A stretch of DNA of 64,000 nucleotides from a bacterium D16-36 (GTDB lineage Bacteria > Bacillota > Clostridia > Lachnospirales > Lachnospiraceae), in contig RAYF01000034.1 in the NCBI GenBank assembly GCA_003611745.1, positions 1 to 64,000 on the forward strand. Direction: 5' to 3'. Shown one piece after another: positions 27,176 through 35,224 of the stretch. Under the pieces are notes generated by a model. The model made no database searches. It saw only the letters and a program-made list of their open reading frames with translations, and was not told the origin of the DNA. The stretch's first letter is position 1; every line of letters starts with the position of its first letter. Both the position numbers and the translations under genes were made by a program.

Positions 27176-28325
27176 ACTTTCCTTGACACTCCTTACATGC
27201 AAGATATAGCTTTCCATTTTTTACAAATTGAACTAACAGCCAATTCTCACTTACTGCCTCATAAGAATTCCCACAATATGGACAGTCTATATATCCTTTA
27301 CGCCTAATCTTAAAATTATTTTTGTCCTCTTTTAAAAATTTCAATAATGCTTCTTCCTTTTGTCTCTGCTCTCGTGATACATCATCCAATTTAGCAATAG
27401 TATTCGCAGGTTTCTCGGTTAATTCTGAAATAGTGCTTATATCCACACCTGCTCTTATCATTTCTATTATTCGTTTATTAGCAAATGGAGTTAATGATTT
27501 TTTCCCTTCTGTATAATCACCCACAATTTTAAAAAAGGTATCATAATTAATTTGACCCTTTCCCCCTTTGGTAGGACGTAAACAAGATTGACCCTCTGCT
27601 GTTACAAATAACCATTCACTATTTTCTGAAAATGTTTGCAAAATAAAAGAGCGTATTGGCAGATACAAATTAAAGAGCCTAATCATGTCATTATTTAATG
27701 GCAGTTTATAATCATTAATTTTTATATATTTTTCCCTTAAATTAAGAGCCGAGAGTAACAGTCTAGCAATACTAATCTGTTTTATTGCATATTCTAACAC
27801 TATATTGACAGTTATCGCAGACAACAAACTATAATACTGTTCTGTATTTTTAATTGATTTATTATTATAATCAGTTAACTCTTGACGAATATCCTCATAT
27901 TTAAAATGCGACATTGTATCTTTTAAACCGATTCTTAAAGTTTCATATTGCTCATCTGAAGCAACATCCTTACTCTCAGTCTTGCGAAGGGAAGTTGTAA
28001 TACCCTTTGTTCTTTTTAAAAGTCTTTTCTTCATTTCCAAATTGAGAAAAATTTCATTAGTAACACCATATTTTTCATATAATTCTTCGTAAAATGTGGT
28101 TATAAATGAAATATAGTTGTCTGCTGTTATCTGTGCTGTAACATGATTCTTCACAATATAATAATTCAAACTTTCTATCAAGTCATTCTCATTGACAATT
28201 TCAAAATACTCCTTAAGAAACTTTTCATCCTCTTTTAATCCCAACTTGATATAAAGATATTCAAAAAAACTAAGTAATTTAGCATTTGCGTTTGCCCGAT
28301 AAAATTCCAAATCAAATTCTTGCAT
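27168..28325 (-). CDS. Tyrosine-recombinase-like protein, catalytic residues lost, with C-terminal zinc ribbon
   Basis: 385 residues from the ATG at 28325. Residues about 205-330 follow the order of a tyrosine recombinase catalytic domain (ISIARLLLSALNLREKYI, KLPLNNDMIRLF, then TPFANKRIIEMIRAGVDIST and ISELTEKPANTI). The positions of the usual HxxR, GH and Tyr are replaced by other residues. The last 45 residues carry CPYCG and CKEC, a zinc ribbon. It may be a DNA-binding sensor rather than a recombinase. It is coupled to the HNH gene. The fold assignment is my inference. Confidence 0.6.
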   Translation of the reverse strand: MQEFDLEFYRANANAKLLSFFEYLYIKLGLKEDEKFLKEYFEIVNENDLIESLNYYIVKNHVTAQITADNYISFITTFYEELYEKYGVTNEIFLNLEMKKRLLKRTKGITTSLRKTESKDVASDEQYETLRIGLKDTMSHFKYEDIRQELTDYNNKSIKNTEQYYSLLSAITVNIVLEYAIKQISIARLLLSALNLREKYIKINDYKLPLNNDMIRLFNLYLPIRSFILQTFSENSEWLFVTAEGQSCLRPTKGGKGQINYDTFFKIVGDYTEGKKSLTPFANKRIIEMIRAGVDISTISELTEKPANTIAKLDDVSREQRQKEEALLKFLKEDKNNFKIRRKGYIDCPYCGNSYEAVSENWLLVQFVKNGKLYLACKECQGKYE

Positions 28326-28326
28326 C

Positions 28327-28746
28327 TTATTTCTCCTTATTTTTATATCGCATATATTTATGCCTTTCCACAAACCCCATCTTTTCCCAAAACTTTACTC
28401 CCTGATCATTATTACTCAATACTTCAATATCAACAGAATCCGTTTTTAAGCAGGATAATAACATCTGAAATGCCTGTTCGCCATAATGCCTCCGTCTGTA
28501 TTCCTGAATAATCAAAAATTGCCTCAAATATAATGGTTCACAGTCCATCTTTATCAACGCATATCCAACCACCCTATCTCGCTCAATAAAGAAATATGCC
28601 TCATAAAATGTCTGAAGAAAATCTTTCATCCGCTGCTCCACTTCCTTTATTGTCATTGGATTATCGCTGCCCTCCGCATGGATTAGCTCTTTATTGAGAT
28701 CTGCCAGATATTCGCAGTCGTCTATCATGCATTTTTGTATTGTCAC
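28327..28746 (-). CDS. GNAT family acetyltransferase
   Basis: 139 residues from a GTG at 28746 with GGGGG 9 bp upstream. GNAT features: VVGYALIKMDCEPLYLRQFL as the beta4-5 strands, EYRRRHYGEQAFQMLL as the acetyl-CoA loop, and NDQGVKFWEKMGFVERH at the end. The substrate is unknown. One of four GNAT genes in this E3 cargo block. It is nearly adjacent to the recombinase-like gene. Confidence 0.85.
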   Translation of the reverse strand: MTIQKCMIDDCEYLADLNKELIHAEGSDNPMTIKEVEQRMKDFLQTFYEAYFFIERDRVVGYALIKMDCEPLYLRQFLIIQEYRRRHYGEQAFQMLLSCLKTDSVDIEVLSNNDQGVKFWEKMGFVERHKYMRYKNKEK

Positions 28747-28766
28747 TACGATTTTCCCCCTTAATT

Positions 28767-29186
28767 CTATTCTGAACAAACCATTTTGAACATTCCGGGA
28801 CCATCCCATTCACAAGGTCTTTCTTCAAAACCCTTTTTCTGATAAAACAAAACTGCCTCTTTCGTGCTAATCAGTTCCAAACTTACCGCCCAACCAGAGG
28901 CAATTGTTTCTTTTATATATCCTTCCAAACGATCCATCAAAATTGTTCCCACACCCATTGATTGGCACGTTGGTACGACCGCAAAATCTTTGATATAAAA
29001 GGACATTCCGCCGTCACCAATCAATCTCACCATCCCAACCGCTTGTCCATTATCATAAGCCGTAAATGTTGCAACCGTATTTTCTAAAGCCTTTTGAATC
29101 TGTGCGATATACGGCGGCTCCCAACCAACAGAGGTGTATAGCTCTAAAAACAACTCCGGTGTTAATGTATTTACCTGTACTTCCAT
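28767..29186 (-). CDS. GNAT family acetyltransferase
   Basis: 139 residues, GGAGG upstream. AVGMVRLIGDGGMSFYIKDF, VVPTCQSMGVGTILMDRL (acetyl-CoA loop QSMGVG) and EAVLFYQKKGFEERP define the fold. The GWEPPY near the N-terminus is typical of YjdJ-like small GNATs. The substrate is unknown. Confidence 0.87.
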   Translation of the reverse strand: MEVQVNTLTPELFLELYTSVGWEPPYIAQIQKALENTVATFTAYDNGQAVGMVRLIGDGGMSFYIKDFAVVPTCQSMGVGTILMDRLEGYIKETIASGWAVSLELISTKEAVLFYQKKGFEERPCEWDGPGMFKMVCSE

Positions 29187-29211
29187 TGAATACCTCCACT
29201 AATTACGAGAT

Positions 29212-29589
29212 TTAACGCTTTCCCGTCTTAATAAATTCTATCAGTTTCTCCGCATCATCAAAATTATCATAATCCCCATTGATTCCTCCCCGATGATATA
29301 CAATCCCTCTTTTCTCATTCTCCGCAAGACAATCAAGAAGTTTATTCTCACCATATCTTTTGATAAACAGGGTAAATCCATATGGCTTGATTTTGCTCAA
29401 TAAGCCTCTTTTGCAATCTTCCTCACAAGCATAACAATGTGCAATGCCTTTTTCCAGAGAACATTTTCTATTTTCGCACCAGTCATTGTCAGGACAATCC
29501 CCGGAATTACAGCCATTGCATGTTGTATTTTCTGAACAAAGACAGCAGGCAAGCCCGCATCTGGCAATCCCCAATTCCCTTTTCATCAT
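29212..29589 (-). CDS. DUF3795 cysteine-rich protein
   Basis: 125 residues with many cysteines in pairs: RCGLACCLCSENTTCNGC, CPDNDWCENRKC, HCYACEEDC. This matches the DUF3795 family, which probably binds metal or an iron-sulphur centre; its function is unknown. AGGAGGG lies upstream. It sits among GNAT genes in a leftward block of cargo genes, each with its own ribosome site. Confidence 0.85.
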   Translation of the reverse strand: MMKRELGIARCGLACCLCSENTTCNGCNSGDCPDNDWCENRKCSLEKGIAHCYACEEDCKRGLLSKIKPYGFTLFIKRYGENKLLDCLAENEKRGIVYHRGGINGDYDNFDDAEKLIEFIKTGKR

Positions 29590-29603
29590 ATTCTGTATCC
29601 CTC

Positions 29604-30053
29604 CTAATTTTTCGTTATCAGATCCTTTTTCATATATTGCTTCTCATACTCCTGATATCCGTATTTTGGATAAAAAGCATAGGATTCAAAACACTGCTCT
29701 CTGGGAGTTCCAAGATGAATTTTTATCGTCTTTTTCCCTCTTTGTTCTATGTACACTTCTGCCGTTCGGAGAAGCTGTGTACCAATCCCCTCATGCTTAA
29801 GATTATATTTCACAAATAATCTGTGCAGCCAAACTTCATCCGTACCATCAATAGAACGATACCCGACACTGCCGATTACCCGGTCATTTTCATCGACTGC
29901 CAGCCAGAACATATCACCATTTTCCATATAATTCTTCTTTATATCAAGCAAATCACTGTTTAAGCCCGGCACTCTTCCAAGAGCGTTTTTCGCTTCTAAA
30001 ATCATAAAAATCAAATCATCTCTGTATCTATCTTCATAAGCTATGATTTTCAA
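29604..30053 (-). CDS. GNAT family acetyltransferase
   Basis: 149 residues from a TTG start with GGAGGTGG upstream. Strands VIGSVGYRSIDGTDEVWLHR, loop LKHEGIGTQLLRTAEVYI, and FESYAFYPKYGYQEYEKQY fit the GNAT fold. The substrate is unknown. Confidence 0.85.
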   Translation of the reverse strand: MKIIAYEDRYRDDLIFMILEAKNALGRVPGLNSDLLDIKKNYMENGDMFWLAVDENDRVIGSVGYRSIDGTDEVWLHRLFVKYNLKHEGIGTQLLRTAEVYIEQRGKKTIKIHLGTPREQCFESYAFYPKYGYQEYEKQYMKKDLITKN

Positions 30054-30111
30054 ATTGCCACCTCCAACACCTTACTTCCTACCCTGCTTTCCTACTTTTG
30101 TATCAATAGCT

Positions 30112-30561
30112 TTATACCTTCTCCATATATACAAACCTCAATTCTTCTGTAACCTGTTTCTCATCATAAATTTTATATCCAAGTTTCTGATACAATGTTA
30201 TATTCTTTTCACTTCTGGTACTGGTAAACAATTCGTATCTTTGGTTCGGATATTGCTTTTCCATTTCAAGTAAAAGTTTTGTCCCTATCCCTTGTCCCTG
30301 CTTTGATGGATGTACCATCAATTTCCCGATATAAACAGTTCCGTTATCGCAAAATGCTCTTACAGAACCAATGATAGTCTTGTCTTCATCTAATGCTTTT
30401 AAAATAATACCTTTTTGAAATTCATTCTCCACATCAGCCAAAGTTTGTTTTAACGGCGGAATATCTTGGTTATCAAAAAGTCTCGCCTCACTTTGATAGG
30501 CAAGATACTGCAAGTCAAGTATTTTCTGTAGGTCTCTCTTCTCTGCTCTTACAACAATCAT
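30112..30561 (-). CDS. GNAT family acetyltransferase
   Basis: 149 residues, GGAGG upstream. It has the acetyl-CoA loop VHPSKQGQGIGTKLLLEM and the C-terminal KNITLYQKLGYKIYDEKQ. It is the fourth GNAT in E3. The substrate is unknown; small soluble GNATs of this form modify small molecules or protein N-termini. Confidence 0.88.
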   Translation of the reverse strand: MIVVRAEKRDLQKILDLQYLAYQSEARLFDNQDIPPLKQTLADVENEFQKGIILKALDEDKTIIGSVRAFCDNGTVYIGKLMVHPSKQGQGIGTKLLLEMEKQYPNQRYELFTSTRSEKNITLYQKLGYKIYDEKQVTEELRFVYMEKV

Positions 30562-30661
30562 GATATATCCTCCAAAATATAAAACTCAAAGTTTTTTCTT
30601 CATGTAAAGCAATTACCCTTTTATATTTCAAGCAGTGTATGACAATACTCATTCGACATTC

Positions 30662-31423
30662 TCATAAATACTTTTCTATCGTCCCTTGCTCTACAACTCG
30701 TTTTCCCAACAATGTAATTGCCTGCTTTGGACAAATGTTTATACACCGATAACACATGGTACATCTATTCCCGGCTTTGGCAATATTGTTTTCAATATTC
30801 AGATTTTTCATTGGACATAATTCCACACATTTCCCACAAGCAACACATTTTCCAGCATCAATCTTTACTTTATCCGTATATTGCTTCGTTTTATTATAAA
30901 AATACAAACGTTGTCCAAACAATCCAGCCAAATGGTACAGTAAACCGATTCCTTCTTGTGGCGGTCTCCCATTTTTCATATCCCACACTGCTCTGTTTAT
31001 CTTCTTTTTCGCTGCTTTCACAAGTTCCACGTTTTTCTCTATGGGACGTTTCAATGCCCTTTCATCAGCTATGCTGTCTGGCATCTTCAAATGCAATCCA
31101 CCTGTAATTTGTGCTCCATACTTATGAAGCCGGCGAGCCAGAATACCTGCCCCATCTCCACTAAATAATCCCATCGTTGCTATTACAAAAATTTTTTTGC
31201 CCTGCCATAACTGTTGATATCTATCTATAAAATCCTTAAGCATTATGGGAATATTACTAAACTGCACAGAGTAACTAAACATAATCTCTTCATTGCTTTT
31301 TATGTGACTGACTATATTTTCATCTTCTATTGCAAAAATTTTTGCTGATTCATCATATTGACCAAGAAAAGTTTCCAAGGCATATTGTGAATTTCCTGTG
31401 CCGCTAAAATAAATACCAAGCAT
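30662..31423 (-). CDS. EFR1 family flavodoxin-ferredoxin protein
   Basis: 253 residues, AAAGGAG upstream. The N-terminal flavodoxin domain binds FMN (YFSGTGNSQYALE as the phosphate loop). The C-terminus has two 4Fe-4S motifs, CVACGKCVELCP and CTMCYRCINICP. EFR1 proteins are predicted electron carriers in anaerobes. It is immediately followed upstream by the CPBP gene with a 12 bp gap, suggesting co-transcription. Confidence 0.9.
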   Translation of the reverse strand: MLGIYFSGTGNSQYALETFLGQYDESAKIFAIEDENIVSHIKSNEEIMFSYSVQFSNIPIMLKDFIDRYQQLWQGKKIFVIATMGLFSGDGAGILARRLHKYGAQITGGLHLKMPDSIADERALKRPIEKNVELVKAAKKKINRAVWDMKNGRPPQEGIGLLYHLAGLFGQRLYFYNKTKQYTDKVKIDAGKCVACGKCVELCPMKNLNIENNIAKAGNRCTMCYRCINICPKQAITLLGKRVVEQGTIEKYL

Positions 31424-31435
31424 TTCAAATCTCCT

Positions 31436-32101
31436 TTATTTGATATAGAGATATACCATCATAATGTAAGAAATCAAATTATACCCACCATGTGCTATCA
31501 TACAGCAAAATATAGAACTTGTTTTGATATAGAGCAATCCCAAAACAATACCGCACACAAACGCTGATAAAGTTTGCACCATATTAAAGTGTAAACATGC
31601 AAAAAGCATAGCAGAAATCAATAATGCAGTTACTGTTCCATAGGAATTTTTCAATCCTCCCAAAACCACTCCCCGCATTAATATTTCTTCAATAATGGGG
31701 GCAAGTATACATACCTGTATCAAACTTGTCATAGGCGATTTGATGAGACTTTGAATCATTTCCTGATAATCCTGCTCACTTTGCGGGAACATGCCCTCAA
31801 AAATTGGATCTAATCCCCTATCCAACAACAGAAAAAATAAGAACGAACAGCCAATAGCTAACATCATTCCCACAAAACTTATGTTAGACAACAACTGTAC
31901 TTGGTAGCCTGTCGTTCTTTTCAGAAATACAATAAAAAAACCTATGCATATCACTATGGTAACAATATTAATTATATTAGAAAAATCAGGGACAACCTTT
32001 CTCCAAACCGCCACATCTAAAAATGTGTAAAAAAGCATAATCCCAAAATATGCCAGCACTAATAAAAAAGCTGTGCCAATTTTTATCTTATATTCTTTCA
32101 T
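31436..32101 (-). CDS. CPBP family intramembrane glutamic endopeptidase
   Basis: 221 residues with about six to seven hydrophobic segments. The Abi/CPBP motifs are present: EEILMRG (EExxxR), FACLHF (FxxxH) and a third His in AHGGYN. Such proteases process lipid-modified or peptide substrates in the membrane, and are often linked to bacteriocin immunity. It is encoded just upstream of the EFR1 gene. Confidence 0.9.
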   Translation of the reverse strand: MKEYKIKIGTAFLLVLAYFGIMLFYTFLDVAVWRKVVPDFSNIINIVTIVICIGFFIVFLKRTTGYQVQLLSNISFVGMMLAIGCSFLFFLLLDRGLDPIFEGMFPQSEQDYQEMIQSLIKSPMTSLIQVCILAPIIEEILMRGVVLGGLKNSYGTVTALLISAMLFACLHFNMVQTLSAFVCGIVLGLLYIKTSSIFCCMIAHGGYNLISYIMMVYLYIK

Positions 32102-32228
32102 ATTCCTTAAACACTCCTAAACTTTCGTCTGACATTCACATCAATATAAACAGTATATCATGTCATTCCACATAATTCCACATTTTCCACAAATCAAAAT
32201 ACGGAGCAGTTTCCCACCCCGCATACAT

Positions 32229-32615
32229 TTACACATATACCAACTCTCTCAGAACAATCTCCTCCGCAGCACTCTTCACATTATTCATAAGGCCAATCCA
32301 TTTCATCTGCTCAGCCGCCTTTAACTCCTCCGTAATCCCTGCACCAGCTTTCATCTGTTCTATAAGTAACTCCACCCTTGCATGGCACTCCTCATCTATC
32401 TCATACAGATGTTCATTCAATTTGCCATCTAACATCAGTCGAAGATACTTTTCTCTACGATTGGTTCTCAAATACTCCCACCGCATAATTCCGTATTTCC
32501 CTATATTATAGTGTGTTCCCTCTGGCAACCTCAAATCGGGATAATACAAATCATCTTTGCCCAGTCGATACACAATACCATTTTCTACAATAACCTCTGC
32601 CAATTCTTTACTCAT
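32229..32615 (-). CDS. tnpV: TnpV family transposon-encoded protein (E3)
   Basis: 128 residues. The opening VENGIVYRLGKDDLYYPDLR, then NIGKYGIMRWEYL and AAEQMKWIGLMNNVKSAAEE, match TnpV, first seen on Tn4451-type clostridial transposons. Its role is unknown. A second copy is in E4 (48614-49015). GGATAAGA and TCTTATCC form a weak hairpin upstream. Confidence 0.85.
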   Translation of the reverse strand: MSKELAEVIVENGIVYRLGKDDLYYPDLRLPEGTHYNIGKYGIMRWEYLRTNRREKYLRLMLDGKLNEHLYEIDEECHARVELLIEQMKAGAGITEELKAAEQMKWIGLMNNVKSAAEEIVLRELVYV

Positions 32616-32691
32616 AGTCTGCCTCCATTCTTATGTACGGATAAGAAGAAAAATCATTTCTCTTATCCATTCTTCATTACCTTCACTAATC

Positions 32692-34140
32692 CTACCTACT
32701 CCTGCCGCCAAAACCGATATTCTCCGAAAAACTTTGCACCCTCTCACCAATAGACTCCAGAAAATGCTCCAGCATATTCAATCCATTAATAGTAAACTGC
32801 TTCATAAAATCATATGCTTTTTGGAGTTTCTCTTTCAAAGTCCTGTTCTCATCCTTCAGCATCATATTTTCCCGCTTTAACTGCAACATATCATCAAACA
32901 TAGCTGTTCCCCTTTCGCTCGGCTCAACCCTGCGGTACTTTTCATACTGCTGCATCGCCTCCTCTTTCACAAAATCTGCCTGTTTCTGCATATCTTCAAA
33001 ATCATCCACAGCCTCCTGTATCTGCATTTTCACAATATCCAGTTTTATCTCCTCTGCCTGCACTTCCTCCATTTTATCAGATTTTCTCTGATCCAATTCT
33101 TTTATCTGCCCCTCAAGAGAATTTGCCTTTTCCTCAAACATACTACTCTTTTCGGCATATTCCTCATAAGATTTTTTCTTATCCTCATACCATGAATGAT
33201 ACCTCTCATACCGTTCTTTTATATCTTTTTCAAGTTTCTTATAAAATTCATAGGAATCCTGTACCCTGTCCTTATCTGTCTGTACCTTTTCCCAATCTTC
33301 CTTCGCCTTCTCCGTCTCCTGCCAGATTTGTTCTGCCTTTGCCTCATTTTCCTCCAAAATCTGCTCTTGGGACTGCAATGCCTCCTCATTGACTTCCATT
33401 GCAAAACTCTGGCTCGCTATTTTGTCTTTCTGGACAGAAATCTCCTGCTCCAGTTCCGCCACCTCTGCTTTCCGCATTTTCTTCTCAAAATCATAGACTG
33501 ATAAATGCTTTTCGTGTGTCCCTTTTTGCAGCCATTCCATCTGGTAGCGTTCCATAATCTCCGCAAGGCACTGTTTTTCGCTCTCCACCCAGCGTTTCCA
33601 CTCGGTATCAAATCGCCCTGTCCCCACAAATCCCTGTGCCTTCAACGCTCCTTTTAGGGACACTTTTGTTTCCATCCCACGCTTATTCCCAATTGAAAAC
33701 GGCACATAATCAATATGAAGATGTGGTGTTTCTTCATCCAGATGCATAACTGCATTAAATACCCGTAGATTAGGATTCCTCTCTTGAAATCCCATCATAT
33801 AATCTTCCAGTGCCAGTTGAGCATAAACACTCTCCACCATGCCGCAATTAGTGTCATCCCTGTTGCCAATCTGAACAATCAGCTCATGGAACAGTTTCTC
33901 CTGCTTGCTTGTACGGATTTTTTCATAATAATTGTCAATCCTACGGTCTGCCCTTGTCTGTTTAGAATTATAAGCCTCCAGTGCCTTATCAAAAAGTGTG
34001 TGATAAACTTGTTTGATACTTTCTTTCACATAGACTTTATTGCATTTGCTACGCTCTGCATCTACATTTTTTGCCGTAAATGTCCGGTTATTATGATTCA
34101 GTGAGCCTTTACCAACCATCATCGAAATCGTTCTCTCCAT
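32692..34140 (-). CDS. E3 MobV family relaxase (plasmid recombination protein)
   Basis: 482 residues from the ATG at 34140. The N-terminus has the MOBV pattern, with FNAVMHLDEETPHLHIDYVP as the HxDExxPHxH motif and GMETKVSLKGALKAQGF further on. The C-terminal half is a long coiled coil. It nicks at the transfer origin, probably in the repeat-rich gap upstream. This class differs from the MOBP-type enzymes of E2 and E4, so E3 may use a different helper. Confidence 0.9.
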   Translation of the reverse strand: MERTISMMVGKGSLNHNNRTFTAKNVDAERSKCNKVYVKESIKQVYHTLFDKALEAYNSKQTRADRRIDNYYEKIRTSKQEKLFHELIVQIGNRDDTNCGMVESVYAQLALEDYMMGFQERNPNLRVFNAVMHLDEETPHLHIDYVPFSIGNKRGMETKVSLKGALKAQGFVGTGRFDTEWKRWVESEKQCLAEIMERYQMEWLQKGTHEKHLSVYDFEKKMRKAEVAELEQEISVQKDKIASQSFAMEVNEEALQSQEQILEENEAKAEQIWQETEKAKEDWEKVQTDKDRVQDSYEFYKKLEKDIKERYERYHSWYEDKKKSYEEYAEKSSMFEEKANSLEGQIKELDQRKSDKMEEVQAEEIKLDIVKMQIQEAVDDFEDMQKQADFVKEEAMQQYEKYRRVEPSERGTAMFDDMLQLKRENMMLKDENRTLKEKLQKAYDFMKQFTINGLNMLEHFLESIGERVQSFSENIGFGGRSR

Positions 34141-34317
34141 ACACACCATCCCTCTTTCTGTTCTTATTCGTAAATGTCCTTAATATAATTTCTCTGCTCA
34201 TTGCCCTAAAATCTCCTTTCCAAATTTTTCCGCCTGTGCCGTTAGACGACAAACACCTGCAAAAGCAAATTTTTCATTTTCCAGTTGTTTGACATACTGT
34301 AAAACAAAATCTTTCTT

Positions 34318-34412
34318 GCCACACAAACTGTAATACAAGCCCTGTATGCAAATCACTTTTCTCCCTCTGGCAGAAAATTTTCCCTTGCTTTGTCACACAA
34401 TTTGTAATACAG
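34318..34412. repeat. Paired 20 bp repeats upstream of mobV (oriT candidate)
   Basis: GCCACACAAACTGTAATACA begins at 34318 and GTCACACAATTTGTAATACA at 34392; 16 of the 20 positions agree. They lie 180-250 bp upstream of the MobV start in non-coding DNA, where MOBV transfer origins usually are. The nick site itself is not identified. Confidence 0.5.
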
Positions 34413-34497
34413 TGTTTTACATAAAATTCTGCTCACAGCAGACCATATTCCAGCCAAAGTCGAGCCGACAGGCGAAGTCTGAGGCGGAATATGTTTT

Positions 34498-34596
34498 GTT
34501 ACTTTTGTCAAAAGTAACGCAAAAGCACTTTTGACGCCATAGTCTCACTTCGTGAGCCATTAGCATCAAAAGCTGCCAAGCCCGCAAGCGGGTTTT
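34498..34596. repeat. Cluster of three hairpins in the E3 mobilisation gap
   Basis: GTTACTTTTG/CAAAAGTAAC (34498-34518), CTCACTTCGTGAG (about 34552-34564) and CCCGCAAGCGGG (about 34579-34590) follow one another. No credible gene covers this stretch. Such runs are seen in single-strand replication or transfer origins. Confidence 0.5.
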
Positions 34597-34696
34597 GCGT
34601 CCTGCCGGAGGCTTATACTTCCGCAACCAGCCGATGGAATGTTTGTCGCACAACTCCAAATATTCCACGCTGCCTGCTCAGCTGTCCTCCCACGCC

Positions 34697-34900
34697 TTAT
34701 ATCCCCGCCTGCACATATTCCAAATCTCCCCACCGTTTAACCAGCTTTTTTTCCTCTCCTGTGACGGTTGCGACGACTGTGACGGTATTTTCGCTATCGT
34801 CACCGATATATAAAATACCGTCGCAACCGTCACTTATCGTCGCACCTGCTTTATTCCTGTTCTTTTCCGCTGTCTCCCTCCCACAGATACTTTGCACCAT
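34697..34900 (-). pseudogene. Possible DUF5348-like remnant
   Basis: A 67-residue frame ending VKRWGDLEYVQAGI resembles the end of the E4 DUF5348-type protein, PYHGDLEYVQARI. The rest does not match, and its start overlaps the RHH gene. The middle is made of a repetitive palindrome (VTVVATVT). Either an eroded gene or a short diverged one. Confidence 0.35.
34761..34833. repeat. Nested palindrome of GACGGT/TGCGACG words
   Basis: GTGACGGTTGCGACG (34761-34775) is the exact reverse complement of CGTCGCAACCGTCAC (34819-34833). Inside, GACGGTATTTT (34781) pairs with AAAATACCGTC (34812), so two alternative folds compete for the CCGTC segment. It lies just past the RHH stop. Confidence 0.6.
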
Positions 34901-35222
34901 CCAGCATCCGAATGATGGCTCTCAGCATATGCAGATAATCCGTCTGCATATCCGCAAATTTTTCCTCCGGCACTGCAATTTTCCCCTCTGCCTCGAACTG
35001 TTCTCCCAGTGCTGCCATCTGCTCCCGCATCTTCCGCAATTCCTCCACCAACGGATAAATGGTCTCTTTCTTCCCTACCACACATACCCGGTTGTAGATG
35101 CAGCTCCGGATAAAATAATCTTTTTTCAGCATCCCACTCATTTTGATATTCGCCTCAATCGCCCGTCTTTCATAATCCGAAACACGAAAGCTGATGGTTG
35201 GGTTCTTGTGTTTTCCCGGCAT
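34851..35222 (-). CDS. E3 RHH-type accessory protein
   Basis: 123 residues, AGGGAGGGGG upstream. HKNPTISFRVSDYERRAIEA, KKDYFIRSCIYNRVCVVGKK and MLDGAKYLWEGDS closely match the E2 protein at 7347-7742, which ends LLEGAKYLWEGSDS. Probable ribbon-helix-helix DNA-binding protein of the relaxosome or of element control. It begins 3 bp after the int stop. Confidence 0.78.
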   Translation of the reverse strand: MPGKHKNPTISFRVSDYERRAIEANIKMSGMLKKDYFIRSCIYNRVCVVGKKETIYPLVEELRKMREQMAALGEQFEAEGKIAVPEEKFADMQTDYLHMLRAIIRMLDGAKYLWEGDSGKEQE

Positions 35223-35224
35223 AA

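Noticed and set aside
34417-34668. 83-residue ORF in the E3 mobilisation gap
   Set aside because: It spans several perfect hairpins and has no start signal; non-coding structure is the better explanation.
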